Source: Acidomonas methanolica | GTDB lineage: Bacteria; Pseudomonadota; Alphaproteobacteria; Acetobacterales; Acetobacteraceae | Length of the DNA: 64,000 bases | NCBI RefSeq assembly: GCF_004346035.1 | Contig: NZ_SLZN01000003.1 | Location: forward strand, 62,001-126,000 | Reading direction: 5' to 3' | Part shown: positions 52,609 through 61,288 of the stretch, one piece after another | Position numbering within the stretch: position 1 is the stretch's first letter | Layout of the letters: every line of letters begins with the position of its first letter | The notes under the pieces: generated by a model | Told to the model about the DNA's origin: nothing | Database searches by the model: none | The model's input: only the letters and a program-made list of their open reading frames with translations | Made by a program: the position numbers and the translations under genes

Positions 52609-54123
52609 TCATCCCACGTCGAAGCTCACCCCTTGCGCCAGAGGCAGCGTGCTGCCGTAATTGATGGTGTTCGTCGCGCGGCGCATATAGCCCTTCCAGG
52701 CGTCGGAGCCGGATTCGCGGCCGCCGCCGGTCTCCTTCTCCCCGCCGAACGCGCCGCCGATCTCGGCGCCCGAGGTGCCGATATTCACATTGGCGATCCC
52801 GCAATCTGAGCCGTCATCGGAGACGAAACGTTCCGCTTCGCGCAGGTCGTTGGTGAAAATCGCGGAGGACAGCCCCTGCGGAACGTCGTTCTGGAGCGCG
52901 ATCGCCTCGTGCAGATCGTCATAGCGCATGACATAGAGGATCGGCGCGAAGGTCTCCTCCAGTACCGGCCCGATCTGTCCGGGCATCTCGACCAGCGCCG
53001 GACGCACGTAATAGCCGCCCTCGCATCCGGCGATGCCGACGCGTTCGCCGCCGTGAACCGTGCCGCCCGCCGTGCGCGCGGCGTCCAGCGCCGCCTGCAT
53101 GCGCGAGAAGGCGGCCGCGTCGATCAGCGGGCCGACGAGATGCCCGTCGAGCGGATTGCCGATGCTGACCGAGGCATAGGCGGCCTTGAGTCGTTCCAGG
53201 AACCCGTCATGGACCGAGCGATGGACGAAGAGACGCCGCAGCGTCGTGCAACGTTGCCCCGCCGTGCCCATGGCCGCGAAGGCCACGCCGCGCAGGGCGA
53301 GATCGGGATCGGCCGTCGGCGTGACGATCGCCGCGTTGTTGCCGCCCAGTTCGAGGATCGCGCGCGCGAAGCGTGCCGCCAGGCGTTGGCCCACGGCGCG
53401 GCCCATGGCGGTCGAGCCCGTGGCGGAGACCAGCGGCACCTTCGGATGATCCGCCAGCACCTCGCCGATCTCGCGGCCGCCGATCAGGAGCTGCGAGAGC
53501 CCGTCAGGCGCGTCGCCGAAGCGGGTGAGGGCGCGTTCGAGGAGCGCATGGCAGGCGAGCGCGCTCAGGGGCGTCTTCTCGGAAGGCTTCCATACGATCG
53601 CATTGCCGCAGATCAGCGCCAGCGCCGCGTTCCAGCTCCAGACCGCGACGGGGAAATTGAAGGCGGAAATGATCCCGACGACGCCCAGCGGATGCCAGGT
53701 CTCCATCATCCGGTGGTCGGGACGCTCGGTCGCGATGGTCAGCCCGTGCAACTGCCGCGACAGGCCGACGGCGAAGTCGCAGATGTCGATCATCTCCTGC
53801 ACCTCGCCAAGTCCTTCGGAGGGTGACTTTCCCGCCTCGATCGACACCAGCCGCCCGAGCGCGGCCTTGTGCGCGCGCAACTCTTCGCCCAGCAGCCGGA
53901 TCAGCTCGCCGCGCTTCGGGGCGGGCACGCGCCGCCAGGCGATCGCCGCCCGATGCGCCGCCTCGATCGCGGAAAAGGCGGTTTCCATGGCGCATGTGGG
54001 AACGTCGCAGAGCATTTCGCCGTTCACGGGCGACCGCACGGTCAGCGCGTGCTGACCCGGCGATTCAAGCCGCACGCCGAGACCATGCAGCAATTCCGCG
54101 GTTTGTTCAGCGAGCGCGACCAT
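52609..54123 (-). CDS. ALDH7-type aldehyde dehydrogenase (AmaB-like)
   Basis: A 504-residue NAD-dependent dehydrogenase. It has FNFPVAVWSWNAALALICGN, GSTAMGRAVGQRLA, ELGGNNAAIV (catalytic Glu region) and GTAGQRCTTLRRLFVH with the nucleophile Cys. The ELGGNN and GQRCTT forms identify the ALDH7/antiquitin group, which oxidises alpha-aminoadipate semialdehyde (piperideine-6-carboxylate) in lysine breakdown. No lysine aminotransferase is nearby, so the substrate is inferred. ATG 54123 follows CGGAGAACACCCC. The downstream gap has the hairpin repeat at 52529. Confidence 0.88.
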   Translation of the reverse strand: MVALAEQTAELLHGLGVRLESPGQHALTVRSPVNGEMLCDVPTCAMETAFSAIEAAHRAAIAWRRVPAPKRGELIRLLGEELRAHKAALGRLVSIEAGKSPSEGLGEVQEMIDICDFAVGLSRQLHGLTIATERPDHRMMETWHPLGVVGIISAFNFPVAVWSWNAALALICGNAIVWKPSEKTPLSALACHALLERALTRFGDAPDGLSQLLIGGREIGEVLADHPKVPLVSATGSTAMGRAVGQRLAARFARAILELGGNNAAIVTPTADPDLALRGVAFAAMGTAGQRCTTLRRLFVHRSVHDGFLERLKAAYASVSIGNPLDGHLVGPLIDAAAFSRMQAALDAARTAGGTVHGGERVGIAGCEGGYYVRPALVEMPGQIGPVLEETFAPILYVMRYDDLHEAIALQNDVPQGLSSAIFTNDLREAERFVSDDGSDCGIANVNIGTSGAEIGGAFGGEKETGGGRESGSDAWKGYMRRATNTINYGSTLPLAQGVSFDVG

Positions 54124-54215
54124 GGGGTGTTCTCCGTTTCGTGTTGGATCACGGGGAGTCATAGGGAAGAAGGCGTGGGCTCGCCAGTATCCCTCGCGAA
54201 CGCCAGCCCAAGACC

Positions 54216-55076
54216 CTACCGAAGGACGCGCCTCTTTCCCCTCGGGAAAAGAAGGTGCAGCGACAAGCCCAGGATCAGGGTGAAACAGAGAAGGCTGCCT
54301 TCCGGCCCGGACGCGCCGCCGCTCAGCCATGCCGGCCCGGCGGGCGTGCTGTCGAACAGGGCCCCCACGCTCGGGATGCCGCTGTCCCGGCAACCCAGTA
54401 CGGCGCTCTGCCCGTAATCCCAGGCGGCGTGAAACCCGATGGCGAACCAGAGTCCCCGCCGGACCCGTAACGTCAGGCCGAAGAATGCGCCGATCAGCCC
54501 CGCGGAAACGGCTCCCTCCCACGGATCACTTCCTATCCAGTGAACGAGGCCGAAGAGCACGGAGGTGAGGGTCAGCGCCGGGAGGAAGCCTACCGCGCGG
54601 CTCAGCCAAAACAGCATCGCTCCGCGGAAGAGCAGCTCTTCCGCCAGCGCGACCGTGAGAAAGGCGGGGATATAGAGCATCAGGCGCACCGCATCGACGC
54701 CTGCCCAGGCGATATGCAGCCCGCCCGTGACGATGAGGCCCAACGCGAGCGCGCCGATCGCGGCCAGCCCCGCGCCGGCTCCCGATCCTGTCTCCCGTGC
54801 CGGGCCGGAAAGCTGGAGCACCTCGCGGAACGCCCGCCAGTTGCGTCCGCCGCGCGGCAATGTCAGCGCCGCCGCGCCGAGCGCCGCCAGCAGCAGCGGC
54901 AGATCATTGCGCGCGATCAGCCACGGCGTGATGACCAGCCTCGGTCCCATGCGATGTAGCGGCGCGATATGAGACAGGGCGGTTGCCAGCACGGTCGCCA
55001 GCACCAGGGCCGCTCCGAGAAAGGTCAGAGCCCTCAGAAGCGCGATGCCGCGCCGGACGGGAGGAAGGGAGGTCAC
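54216..55076 (-). CDS. CPBP-family intramembrane metalloprotease
   Basis: A ~286-residue, multi-pass membrane protein. The ABI/CAAX motifs are visible: [10 protein letters not shown] (EExxxR), FGLVHWIG and FHAAWDYGQ (the His-Asn/Asp motif). It resembles bacterial CPBP (type II CAAX prenyl endopeptidase/Rce1-like) proteins, some linked to bacteriocin immunity. The substrate is unknown. The start is unclear: GTG 55076 or TTG 55082 follow AAAGG; a TTG at 55133 opens the frame, but its TTGACA could be a promoter element instead. Confidence 0.82.
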   Translation of the reverse strand: MTSLPPVRRGIALLRALTFLGAALVLATVLATALSHIAPLHRMGPRLVITPWLIARNDLPLLLAALGAAALTLPRGGRNWRAFREVLQLSGPARETGSGAGAGLAAIGALALGLIVTGGLHIAWAGVDAVRLMLYIPAFLTVALAEELLFRGAMLFWLSRAVGFLPALTLTSVLFGLVHWIGSDPWEGAVSAGLIGAFFGLTLRVRRGLWFAIGFHAAWDYGQSAVLGCRDSGIPSVGALFDSTPAGPAWLSGGASGPEGSLLCFTLILGLSLHLLFPRGKRRVLR

Positions 55077-55170
55077 ACGCAATGAACCTTTAATCTTTCG
55101 TTTACTTTCTGTTCCTATGATTGCCCCTGTCAAGAGCGATTCAGGAACGATAAATCACGTCTTTATCCAG

Positions 55171-55216
55171 GCCGGGGGTTGTTCCGGGAACCGGGCGGGG
55201 CCATTAAACCCCGGGA
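55171..55216 (+). promoter_or_regulatory. Possible hairpin in the thrS leader
   Basis: GGGGTT (55175-55180) can pair with AACCCC (55207-55212), enclosing several CCGG elements, and GGGAGTTTT follows. It could be a small attenuator or operator ahead of thrS. Support is weak. Confidence 0.25.
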
Positions 55217-55272
55217 GTTTTCTCGATCATTGTCATCTTCTCGTTGTTTTTCCTGTCCGGAGTCCGAAATCC

Positions 55273-57210
55273 ATGCCCGCGATCACCCTGCCCGATGGTT
55301 CCGTCCGTTCGTTCGACGGTCCGGTGACGGGCACGGACATCGCCGCCGCGATCGGGCCGGGACTCGCGAAGGCGGCCCTCGCCATGAGTCTGGACGGCCG
55401 TCTCGTCGATCTGTCCACGCGGATCGACCATGACGCGGCGCTTCGCTTCATCACCCGCAAGGATGATGTGGTGCTGGAGATGATTCGCCACGACACCGCC
55501 CATGTGTTGGCCGAGGCCGTGCAGGCGCTCTGGCCCGGGACGCAGGTCACGATCGGCCCGTCGATCAAGGACGGATTCTATTACGATTTCTTCCGCAACG
55601 ACCCCTTCACCCCGGAGGATTTCCCCGCCATCGAGGCGAAGATGCAGGAGATCATCGCCGCCAATGCGCCGTTCGAGCGCGAAATCTGGGATCGCGACGC
55701 CGCCATTCGCTTCTTCGAGGACAAGGGCGAACGGTTCAAGGCCGAACTGATTCGCGACCTGCCGGAAAGCGAGCCGATCTCGATCTATCGGCAGGGGGCG
55801 TGGCTCGATCTCTGCCGCGGCCCCCATCTGCGCTCGACCGGCGATGTCGGCCCGGCCTTCAAGCTCATGAAGGTGGCCGGGGCCTATTGGCGCGGCGATC
55901 ACCGCAATCCGATGCTGACGCGCATTTACGGCACCGCCTGGCGCGACAGGAAGGAACTGGACGCCTATCTGCTCCAGCTCGAAGAGGCCGAGAAGCGCGA
56001 TCACCGCCGCATCGGCAGGGAGATGGACCTGTTCCATATCCAAGAGGAAGCGGTCGGGCAGATCTTCTGGCATCCGAAAGGCTGGCGGCTTTACACCGCG
56101 CTTCAGGACTACATGCGACGGTCGCAGACACGGAACGGCTATCAGGAAGTCAGGACGCCGCAACTCGTCGATCGCGCGCTGTGGGAAGCCTCCGGGCATT
56201 GGGACAAATATCGCGAACATATGTTCATCGCCACGGTCGAGGACGAGGACAAGACGCTCGCGCTCAAGCCGATGAACTGCCCGTGCCATGTGCAGATCTT
56301 CCGTCACGGCCTGCGCTCCTACCGCGAATTGCCGTTGCGCATGGCGGAATTCGGCGCGTGCCATCGCTACGAGCCCTCCGGCGCGCTGCACGGCATCATG
56401 CGCGTGCGCGGTTTCACGCAGGATGACGCGCATATCTTCTGCACGGACGAGCAGATCGCGCCCGAGACCGCGAAGTTCGTCGCGATGCTCTCAGAGGTCT
56501 ATCGCGATCTCGGCTTCGATCGGTTCCGCGTGAAGTTCGCCGACCGCCCCGACGCCCGCGCCGGCTCGGAGGAAAGTTGGGACAAGGCCGAGCAGGCCTT
56601 GCGCGACGCCTGCGCGCTGGCCGGGGTGGAATACGAGCATAATCCCGGCGAGGGGGCGTTCTACGGGCCGAAGCTCGAATTCGTGCTGACCGATGCGATC
56701 GGACGCGACTGGCAGTGCGGCACGTTGCAGGTCGATTACGTGCTGCCCGAACGTCTCGACGCCTCCTATATCGGCGAGGATTCCGCCCGGCACCGTCCGG
56801 TCATGCTGCACAGGGCGATTCTGGGCAGTTTCGAGCGGTTCATCGGGATTCTGATCGAGCAGTTCGCGGGCAAGTTCCCGCTCTGGCTTGCGCCGGTGCA
56901 GGTCGTCGTCGCCAGCATCGTCACGGATGCCGAACCCTATGCGCAGGAGGTGACCGAGGCGCTGCGCCGCGCGGGGCTGCACGTTGCATGTGACGGGCGC
57001 AACGAGAAGATCAACGCCAAGATTCGCGAACATTCTCTGGCTCGTGTGCCTGTGATTCTCGTGGTCGGGCGGCGCGAGGCGGAGGAACGCAAGGTCGCGC
57101 TCCGCCGTCTCGGCGGGTCGGAGCAGGAGGTGTTGCCTCTCGACGAGGCCATCAAACTCCTGACCGAGGAAGCGACGCCTCCCGATCTGCGCCGTTTGCA
57201 ACGACAGTAG
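55273..57210 (+). CDS. thrS: Threonyl-tRNA synthetase
   Basis: A 645-residue class II synthetase. The N-terminal TGS domain opens [20 protein letters not shown]; then the editing domain with [20 protein letters not shown]; then NCPCHVQIF and [20 protein letters not shown] (active-site zinc Cys and motif 2). [20 protein letters not shown] is motif 3, followed by the anticodon domain. It charges tRNA-Thr and removes Ser-tRNA-Thr. ATG 55273 fits the family start. The 5' leader has a candidate hairpin. infC follows after a strong hairpin. Confidence 0.97.
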   Translation: MPAITLPDGSVRSFDGPVTGTDIAAAIGPGLAKAALAMSLDGRLVDLSTRIDHDAALRFITRKDDVVLEMIRHDTAHVLAEAVQALWPGTQVTIGPSIKDGFYYDFFRNDPFTPEDFPAIEAKMQEIIAANAPFEREIWDRDAAIRFFEDKGERFKAELIRDLPESEPISIYRQGAWLDLCRGPHLRSTGDVGPAFKLMKVAGAYWRGDHRNPMLTRIYGTAWRDRKELDAYLLQLEEAEKRDHRRIGREMDLFHIQEEAVGQIFWHPKGWRLYTALQDYMRRSQTRNGYQEVRTPQLVDRALWEASGHWDKYREHMFIATVEDEDKTLALKPMNCPCHVQIFRHGLRSYRELPLRMAEFGACHRYEPSGALHGIMRVRGFTQDDAHIFCTDEQIAPETAKFVAMLSEVYRDLGFDRFRVKFADRPDARAGSEESWDKAEQALRDACALAGVEYEHNPGEGAFYGPKLEFVLTDAIGRDWQCGTLQVDYVLPERLDASYIGEDSARHRPVMLHRAILGSFERFIGILIEQFAGKFPLWLAPVQVVVASIVTDAEPYAQEVTEALRRAGLHVACDGRNEKINAKIREHSLARVPVILVVGRREAEERKVALRRLGGSEQEVLPLDEAIKLLTEEATPPDLRRLQRQ

Positions 57211-57258
57211 GATCGGCGGTGCAGGGGCCCGGCTCGGCATGAGAGCGCCGAAATTCGC

Positions 57259-57295
57259 ACTGTCTCACACGAGGGATTCCCTTGCGTGAGACAGT
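57259..57295 (+). terminator. Long hairpin between thrS and infC
   Basis: Arms ACTGTCTCAC (57259-57268) and GTGAGACAGT (57286-57295) enclose a second stem AGGG/CCCT with an ATT loop. The whole nearly continuous stem is followed only by TTT. It may end thrS transcripts, attenuate infC or protect RNA. Confidence 0.55.
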
Positions 57296-57366
57296 TTGAA
57301 GCACTATGTGCTTCGGATTGGAGCCGAGCCTGTCCAACGCTCCGCCCCAGAAGGTCAACGTCACAC

Positions 57367-57371
57367 AGGAG
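57367..57371 (+). promoter_or_regulatory. Ribosome-binding site deciding the infC start
   Basis: AGGAG at 57367-57371 is six bases before an in-frame ATA (57378). No ATG, GTG or TTG lies at a suitable distance, so the site supports an unusual start codon. Confidence 0.6.
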
Positions 57372-57377
57372 CCGACC

Positions 57378-57914
57378 ATATCTAGACCCCCGCTACAAGT
57401 TGCGCCGACCCGTGAAGGCCCGCGCGTCAATGAAGAAATCCGCGTGCCGCAGGTCCGTTTGATCGGGTCGGATGGAGAGATGGTCGGTGTCATGGCGACA
57501 CGAGAAGCTCTGGCGCAGGCCTACGCGGAAGGGCTGGATCTTCTGGAGATCAGCCCGACGGCTGAACCTCCCGTCTGCAAGATTCTCGATTACGGCAAGT
57601 TCAAATATGAACAGCAGAAGAAGCGTAACGAGGCGCGCAAGAAGCAGAAGGTCATCGAGATCAAGGAAGTGAAGGTTCGTCCGGGAACGGACGAGAACGA
57701 CTTCCGCGTCAAGATTCGCGCGATGAACACCTTTCTCGAGGAAGGTGACAAGGTGAAAGTGTCCTTGCGCTTCAAGGGGCGTGAAATGGCCCATCAGGAA
57801 CTCGGCATCAAGATGCTCGAGCGTATCCGGCTGGAGATGGAAGAAAAGGCCAAGGTCGAGCAGATGCCCAAGCTCGAAAATCGCCAGATGGTGATGGTTC
57901 TGGCGCCCCGCTGA
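57378..57914 (+). CDS. infC: Translation initiation factor IF-3
   Basis: A 178-residue factor if started at ATA 57378, the usual IF-3 length. The N-domain has [20 protein letters not shown] and [20 protein letters not shown]; the linker [18 protein letters not shown] leads to the C-domain ([36 protein letters not shown]). IF-3 prevents subunit joining and proofreads the start codon. infC genes often use rare ATT, ATC or ATA starts because IF-3 rejects these, giving autocontrol. AGGAG is six bases upstream. A longer frame from ATG 57306 has no family match. rpmI and rplT do not follow; a terminator does. Confidence 0.92.
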   Translation: MSRPPLQVAPTREGPRVNEEIRVPQVRLIGSDGEMVGVMATREALAQAYAEGLDLLEISPTAEPPVCKILDYGKFKYEQQKKRNEARKKQKVIEIKEVKVRPGTDENDFRVKIRAMNTFLEEGDKVKVSLRFKGREMAHQELGIKMLERIRLEMEEKAKVEQMPKLENRQMVMVLAPR

Positions 57915-57942
57915 CCACCCTTTCACCGGAGATGGACATGAG

Positions 57943-57979
57943 AAAAGCACGGCTGCACAGTCATTGCAGTCGGGCTTTT
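57943..57979 (+). terminator. Intrinsic terminator of infC
   Basis: Stem of 15 bases (AAAAGC-A-CGGCTGCA with its complement, one mismatch and one G-T pair) and a 7-base loop, ending CTTTTCTGT. It sits 28 bases after infC and twelve bases before the convergent SIMPL stop, so it may serve both. Confidence 0.8.
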
Positions 57980-57990
57980 CTGTAAGGCCG

Positions 57991-58668
57991 TTATGGCTGG
58001 AGGATCGCCTCTCCGGTCGCCATGATGCTCACATCCTGCGGTTCCTCGCTACGTTGAGGCGCGGAGACGGCGGCCATTCGCGCCATCATCATCATCGGGC
58101 GCGGCTCTGTCGGCGCGACAAGGCTGACGGTGCGGAATTTCTTGAAATGCAGCCCCAACGTGTGGGCGGCGTCCGCGGCATCGGCCTGAAGACGCCGCAG
58201 CGCGTCCTCCCGCGCCTGACGGAGCAGCGCGTCACGCGTTTGTGGGTCGAGTGACCAGCGCAGATCGTTCAGCAACAGCCCGTCGGCCTGCATCGTCCCC
58301 GCGAGTTTCAGCACGGCCACGCTGTCCGTCCCGCTCAGCGACAAGGTCTGGCTCGCCGTCCAATGCGGCTTGGCGGGCTTCGTCCCATCCTGAACGACGT
58401 TATAATCCTGGGCGAGAAGTTTCAGCGAAGGGATCTGCGCGGCGCGCTTTTCCGCCTGCTGTGTCAATGCGTTGACGCGCGCCTGCGCGGCCGCGGCATC
58501 CGCTCCACTCGCCTCCGCGGAGAATGTCGCGGTCAGCAAACTCGGCGCTGCGCTGGCGCGTCCCGTGGCGTTGAGATGCAGAAGAGTGTCCGTCTCTTCC
58601 GCCGCCCGGGCCCCCCCCCAGAACAGGGACAAGGTCGCCAGAAGAACCGGAAGACTGGAACGCTTCAT
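57991..58668 (-). CDS. SIMPL-domain (DUF541) periplasmic protein
   Basis: A 225-residue protein with a signal peptide (LPVLLATLSLFWGGARA). The mature domain opens LLHLNATGRASAAPSLLTAT, the usual SIMPL/DUF541 start, and includes DYNVVQDGTKPAKPHWTASQ and LRQAREDALRRLQADA. Family members (BP26 in Brucella) form channel-like rings in the periplasm; the function is not settled. It is the last gene of the minus-strand envelope run, 15 bases after the small exported protein. Confidence 0.87.
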   Translation of the reverse strand: MKRSSLPVLLATLSLFWGGARAAEETDTLLHLNATGRASAAPSLLTATFSAEASGADAAAAQARVNALTQQAEKRAAQIPSLKLLAQDYNVVQDGTKPAKPHWTASQTLSLSGTDSVAVLKLAGTMQADGLLLNDLRWSLDPQTRDALLRQAREDALRRLQADAADAAHTLGLHFKKFRTVSLVAPTEPRPMMMMARMAAVSAPQRSEEPQDVSIMATGEAILQP

Positions 58669-58683
58669 ATGTTCACCCTGTTT

Positions 58684-59037
58684 TCAATGTTTCACGATGG
58701 AAAGCGCATTGCGGAGCCGGGCGATGCCGGGCAACAAATGCCCCGCCTGACAGAGCGCGACGCCTTGCGCCTCAAGCTCCCGGACGTCCGGCGTGGATGC
58801 CGAGGCGGGCTTGTAGGTGGCGAGGGCCTTCATAACCCGGCTATCCAGATCGTGACAGTATTGCATGCTGTCCGACGTCACCACCAGCGGGCTTTCGGCC
58901 ATTGCGACATGCACACCCGCCCGCGCCTCATTATGGTCTGCGGCAGTCTCCTCCGGCGAAGCTCCCAGCAGGCCGAGGGCCAGAACGATTAACGGCATAA
59001 TTGTTACATACGAGCGCATAATATCACTTATACGCAT
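58684..59037 (-). CDS. Small exported protein coupled to the histidine kinase
   Basis: A 117-residue protein. A signal peptide (VTIMPLIVLALGLLGAS) is followed by a short mature region with two Cys (MQYCHDLD and VALCQAGHLL) and an alpha-helical look. I recognise no family. The ATG lies two bases past the kinase stop (GTGAGGTAAAAATG), with GTGAGG as ribosome site overlapping the kinase end, so translation is probably coupled. Its job may be to sense or modulate the kinase in the periplasm; that is inference. Confidence 0.75.
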   Translation of the reverse strand: MRISDIMRSYVTIMPLIVLALGLLGASPEETAADHNEARAGVHVAMAESPLVVTSDSMQYCHDLDSRVMKALATYKPASASTPDVRELEAQGVALCQAGHLLPGIARLRNALSIVKH

Positions 59038-59039
59038 TT

Positions 59040-60494
59040 TTACCTCACCGCGTGATGAGGGACGAATGACTCTTGCGTTATCGAGGCTGCGGGCGGCGCG
59101 ACGGAAGGGAGGACGAGCGTGGCGATGAGCCCGGGATGTCCGTTGGAGAGATCCAGCCTTCCGCCGTGAAGCTGGGCGATGGCTTGCACCAGGGAAAGCC
59201 CCAGCCCCGAGCCGGGCGTGTTGCGGGCGGTGTCGGCGCGGAAGAAGCGCTCGGACGCGCGGGCGAGCTCGGATTCCGCCATGCCGGGCCCTTGGTCGGC
59301 GACGCGCAGCAGGATCGACCCGTTCTTGATCTGTGCCTCCAGCATGATGACCGTGTCGGCTGGCGAAAATTTGATCGCGTTGTCCAGAAGATTGGCGACG
59401 CTTTGCTGGATCAGGCGTGCATCGCCATGCGTCCAGAGGCCTTCGGGGAGTCTCACGCGCAGATGCAGTCCGCGTTCTTCCGCCGTCGCTTCGTAGAGTT
59501 CCGCCACGTCATGCAGAGGAGGAACGAGATTGCAGGTTTCAAAGGCGGCCCGTCGCGCGCCCGCCTCGATCTGGGCGATGCGCAGCAGGGCCTCGAAGAC
59601 CGACGTGATATGATCGAGATCCGCGACGGCCCGGTCGATGGCGTGATGTAATTCCTCATCGGTCTTCGCGTGCAGGGACGCGTCCTCCAGTCTCGCGCGG
59701 GCGCGGGTGATCGGCGTGCGCAGATCATGCGCGATGGCGTTGGAAACCTGCTTTACGCCCTCCATCAGCCGCTGGATGCGGTCGAGCATGTCATTGACCG
59801 TGCGGGCAACGAGATCGACTTCATTGCCGACGATGGGCATGCGCTGCCGGATATCTCCGCGCGCGATCGCCGACGTGGTGCGCGCGATCGAGGTGAGGAT
59901 GCGGCGGAATATGCCGCGCACCACCCAGGCGCCGCCGATCGCCAGCGCCGTCACCATCACCCATGCCCAGAGAAATGTCTCGGTCAGCAGATGACGCAGA
60001 AGATCTCGCCCCCGCACGTCGCGTCCGACCAGAAGCCGATAGCCGCCGGGGAGAACATAGGCGTGGAGTTCCGCCACTGCCTTGCTGCCGGCGCGGATGA
60101 TGCGGACCGGGTAAAATCGATCGTTACGCTGGACGGAACTCGGCCATGCCGGCATGTTCCCCGAGATAAATTCTCCTTCCGGCCCGACAAGGAGATAGAG
60201 CGACTGGTCTTCGACATCCAGGTCGAGGCGGTCCTGAATGGTGCGCACGAGACCCGGAAGACCATCCTGAACCCAATGATCGCCGAGATTGCGCGCATCC
60301 GCCTCGACCGCCTGATCGACCTGCCGCTCCAGAAGCCCGTTCGTATGCCACCAGAGCAGGGAGAGGAACAGCGCCGCCGACAGGGCGAAGACCAGGCCAT
60401 AGGCGAGGGAAAAGCTGAGGCCGGCCGAGCGGAACCGCCAGGCGCGCCGCCACCAGATCCAGAGCCTGGGAAAGCGCTCGGCGAGCGGCGGCAT
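59040..60494 (-). CDS. Sensor histidine kinase (HAMP, HisKA)
   Basis: A 484-residue inner-membrane kinase. Membrane helix 1 is SLAYGLVFALSAALFLSLLWW (~30-48), then a ~130-residue periplasmic domain, helix 2 (LWAWVMVTALAIGGAWVV), HAMP, and HisKA with the phospho-acceptor His in VSNAIAHDLRTPITRARARL. The ATPase has LLDNAIKFSP, DQGPGM and GSGLGLSLVQAI. It pairs with the regulator seven bases upstream. The signal is unknown; neighbours suggest envelope stress. Confidence 0.92.
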   Translation of the reverse strand: MPPLAERFPRLWIWWRRAWRFRSAGLSFSLAYGLVFALSAALFLSLLWWHTNGLLERQVDQAVEADARNLGDHWVQDGLPGLVRTIQDRLDLDVEDQSLYLLVGPEGEFISGNMPAWPSSVQRNDRFYPVRIIRAGSKAVAELHAYVLPGGYRLLVGRDVRGRDLLRHLLTETFLWAWVMVTALAIGGAWVVRGIFRRILTSIARTTSAIARGDIRQRMPIVGNEVDLVARTVNDMLDRIQRLMEGVKQVSNAIAHDLRTPITRARARLEDASLHAKTDEELHHAIDRAVADLDHITSVFEALLRIAQIEAGARRAAFETCNLVPPLHDVAELYEATAEERGLHLRVRLPEGLWTHGDARLIQQSVANLLDNAIKFSPADTVIMLEAQIKNGSILLRVADQGPGMAESELARASERFFRADTARNTPGSGLGLSLVQAIAQLHGGRLDLSNGHPGLIATLVLPSVAPPAASITQESFVPHHAVR

Positions 60495-60501
60495 GGGCGG
60501 C

Positions 60502-61182
60502 TTATTCCGGCCTCAGAATATAACCCGCATTGCGGATGGTATGAATCAGCGCGGTGGGGAAGGGCTTGTCCACCTTCTGCCGCAGGCGCGAGACATGCAC
60601 GTCGATGACATTGGTCTGCGGGTCGAAATGATAATCCCAGACGCGCTCCAGCAACATGGTGCGCGTTACAACCTGCCCGGCATGGCGCATCAGAAATTCG
60701 AGCAGCCGGAATTCCCGCGGCTGCAACTCGATCTTCTCGTTGCCGCGCTTCACCGTGCGGGACAACAGGTCCATTTCGAGATCGGCGACCACCAGCCGCG
60801 TTTGCGGCGCCTGCTCCGCGCTTCCGCGCCGCGCCAACGCCTCGACGCGCGCCAGAAGTTCCGAAAAGGCGAACGGCTTGGTGACGTAGTCGTCGCCCCC
60901 CGCCTTCAGCCCGGCGACGCGTTCATCCACATCCGCCAGCGCCGAGAGCAGCAGGATCGGCGTGCTATTGTTCTGTGCCCGCAGCGTTTCCAGTATCCGC
61001 AATCCGTCGATGCCGCCGGGCAGCATCCTGTCGAGAATGATGATGTCGAAATTCTCGCTGACAGCCAGGAATAATCCGTCCTTGTCGTTATCCGCCTCCT
61101 CGACGACATGTCCGGTTTCGCGCAACCCCTTGAGGATGAAGTTGCGGACGGTAGGATCGTCTTCCACCAGCAGGATACGCAT
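60502..61182 (-). CDS. OmpR/PhoB-family response regulator
   Basis: A 226-residue two-domain regulator. The receiver has MRILLVEDDP, phospho-acceptor Asp51 in IIILDRMLPGG and KPFAFSELLAR; the C-terminal winged helix ends RVWDYHFDPQTNVIDVHVSR and IHTIRNAGYILRPE. It is seven bases before the kinase start and forms its partner. It is expected to bind direct repeats near target promoters. The start follows AAAGGA. A terminator separates it from the HtrA gene. Confidence 0.95.
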   Translation of the reverse strand: MRILLVEDDPTVRNFILKGLRETGHVVEEADNDKDGLFLAVSENFDIIILDRMLPGGIDGLRILETLRAQNNSTPILLLSALADVDERVAGLKAGGDDYVTKPFAFSELLARVEALARRGSAEQAPQTRLVVADLEMDLLSRTVKRGNEKIELQPREFRLLEFLMRHAGQVVTRTMLLERVWDYHFDPQTNVIDVHVSRLRQKVDKPFPTALIHTIRNAGYILRPE

Positions 61183-61257
61183 CGGCTTTATCCTTTACAT
61201 CTCGACCGCCAGGTCGATCACACATCGCGTTGGCTTCTTATCGGACAGTTCGGGAAC

Positions 61258-61288
61258 AAAAAAAAGCCGCCGTGCATGATCGGGCGCT
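61258..61288 (-). terminator. Intrinsic terminator of the HtrA-like gene
   Basis: On the minus strand a GC-rich stem (AGCGCCCG ... CGGCGGCT, with two single-base bulges) is followed by eight T (61258-61265). It begins at the protease stop codon. This suggests that the regulator and kinase genes mostly use their own promoter. Confidence 0.65.
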
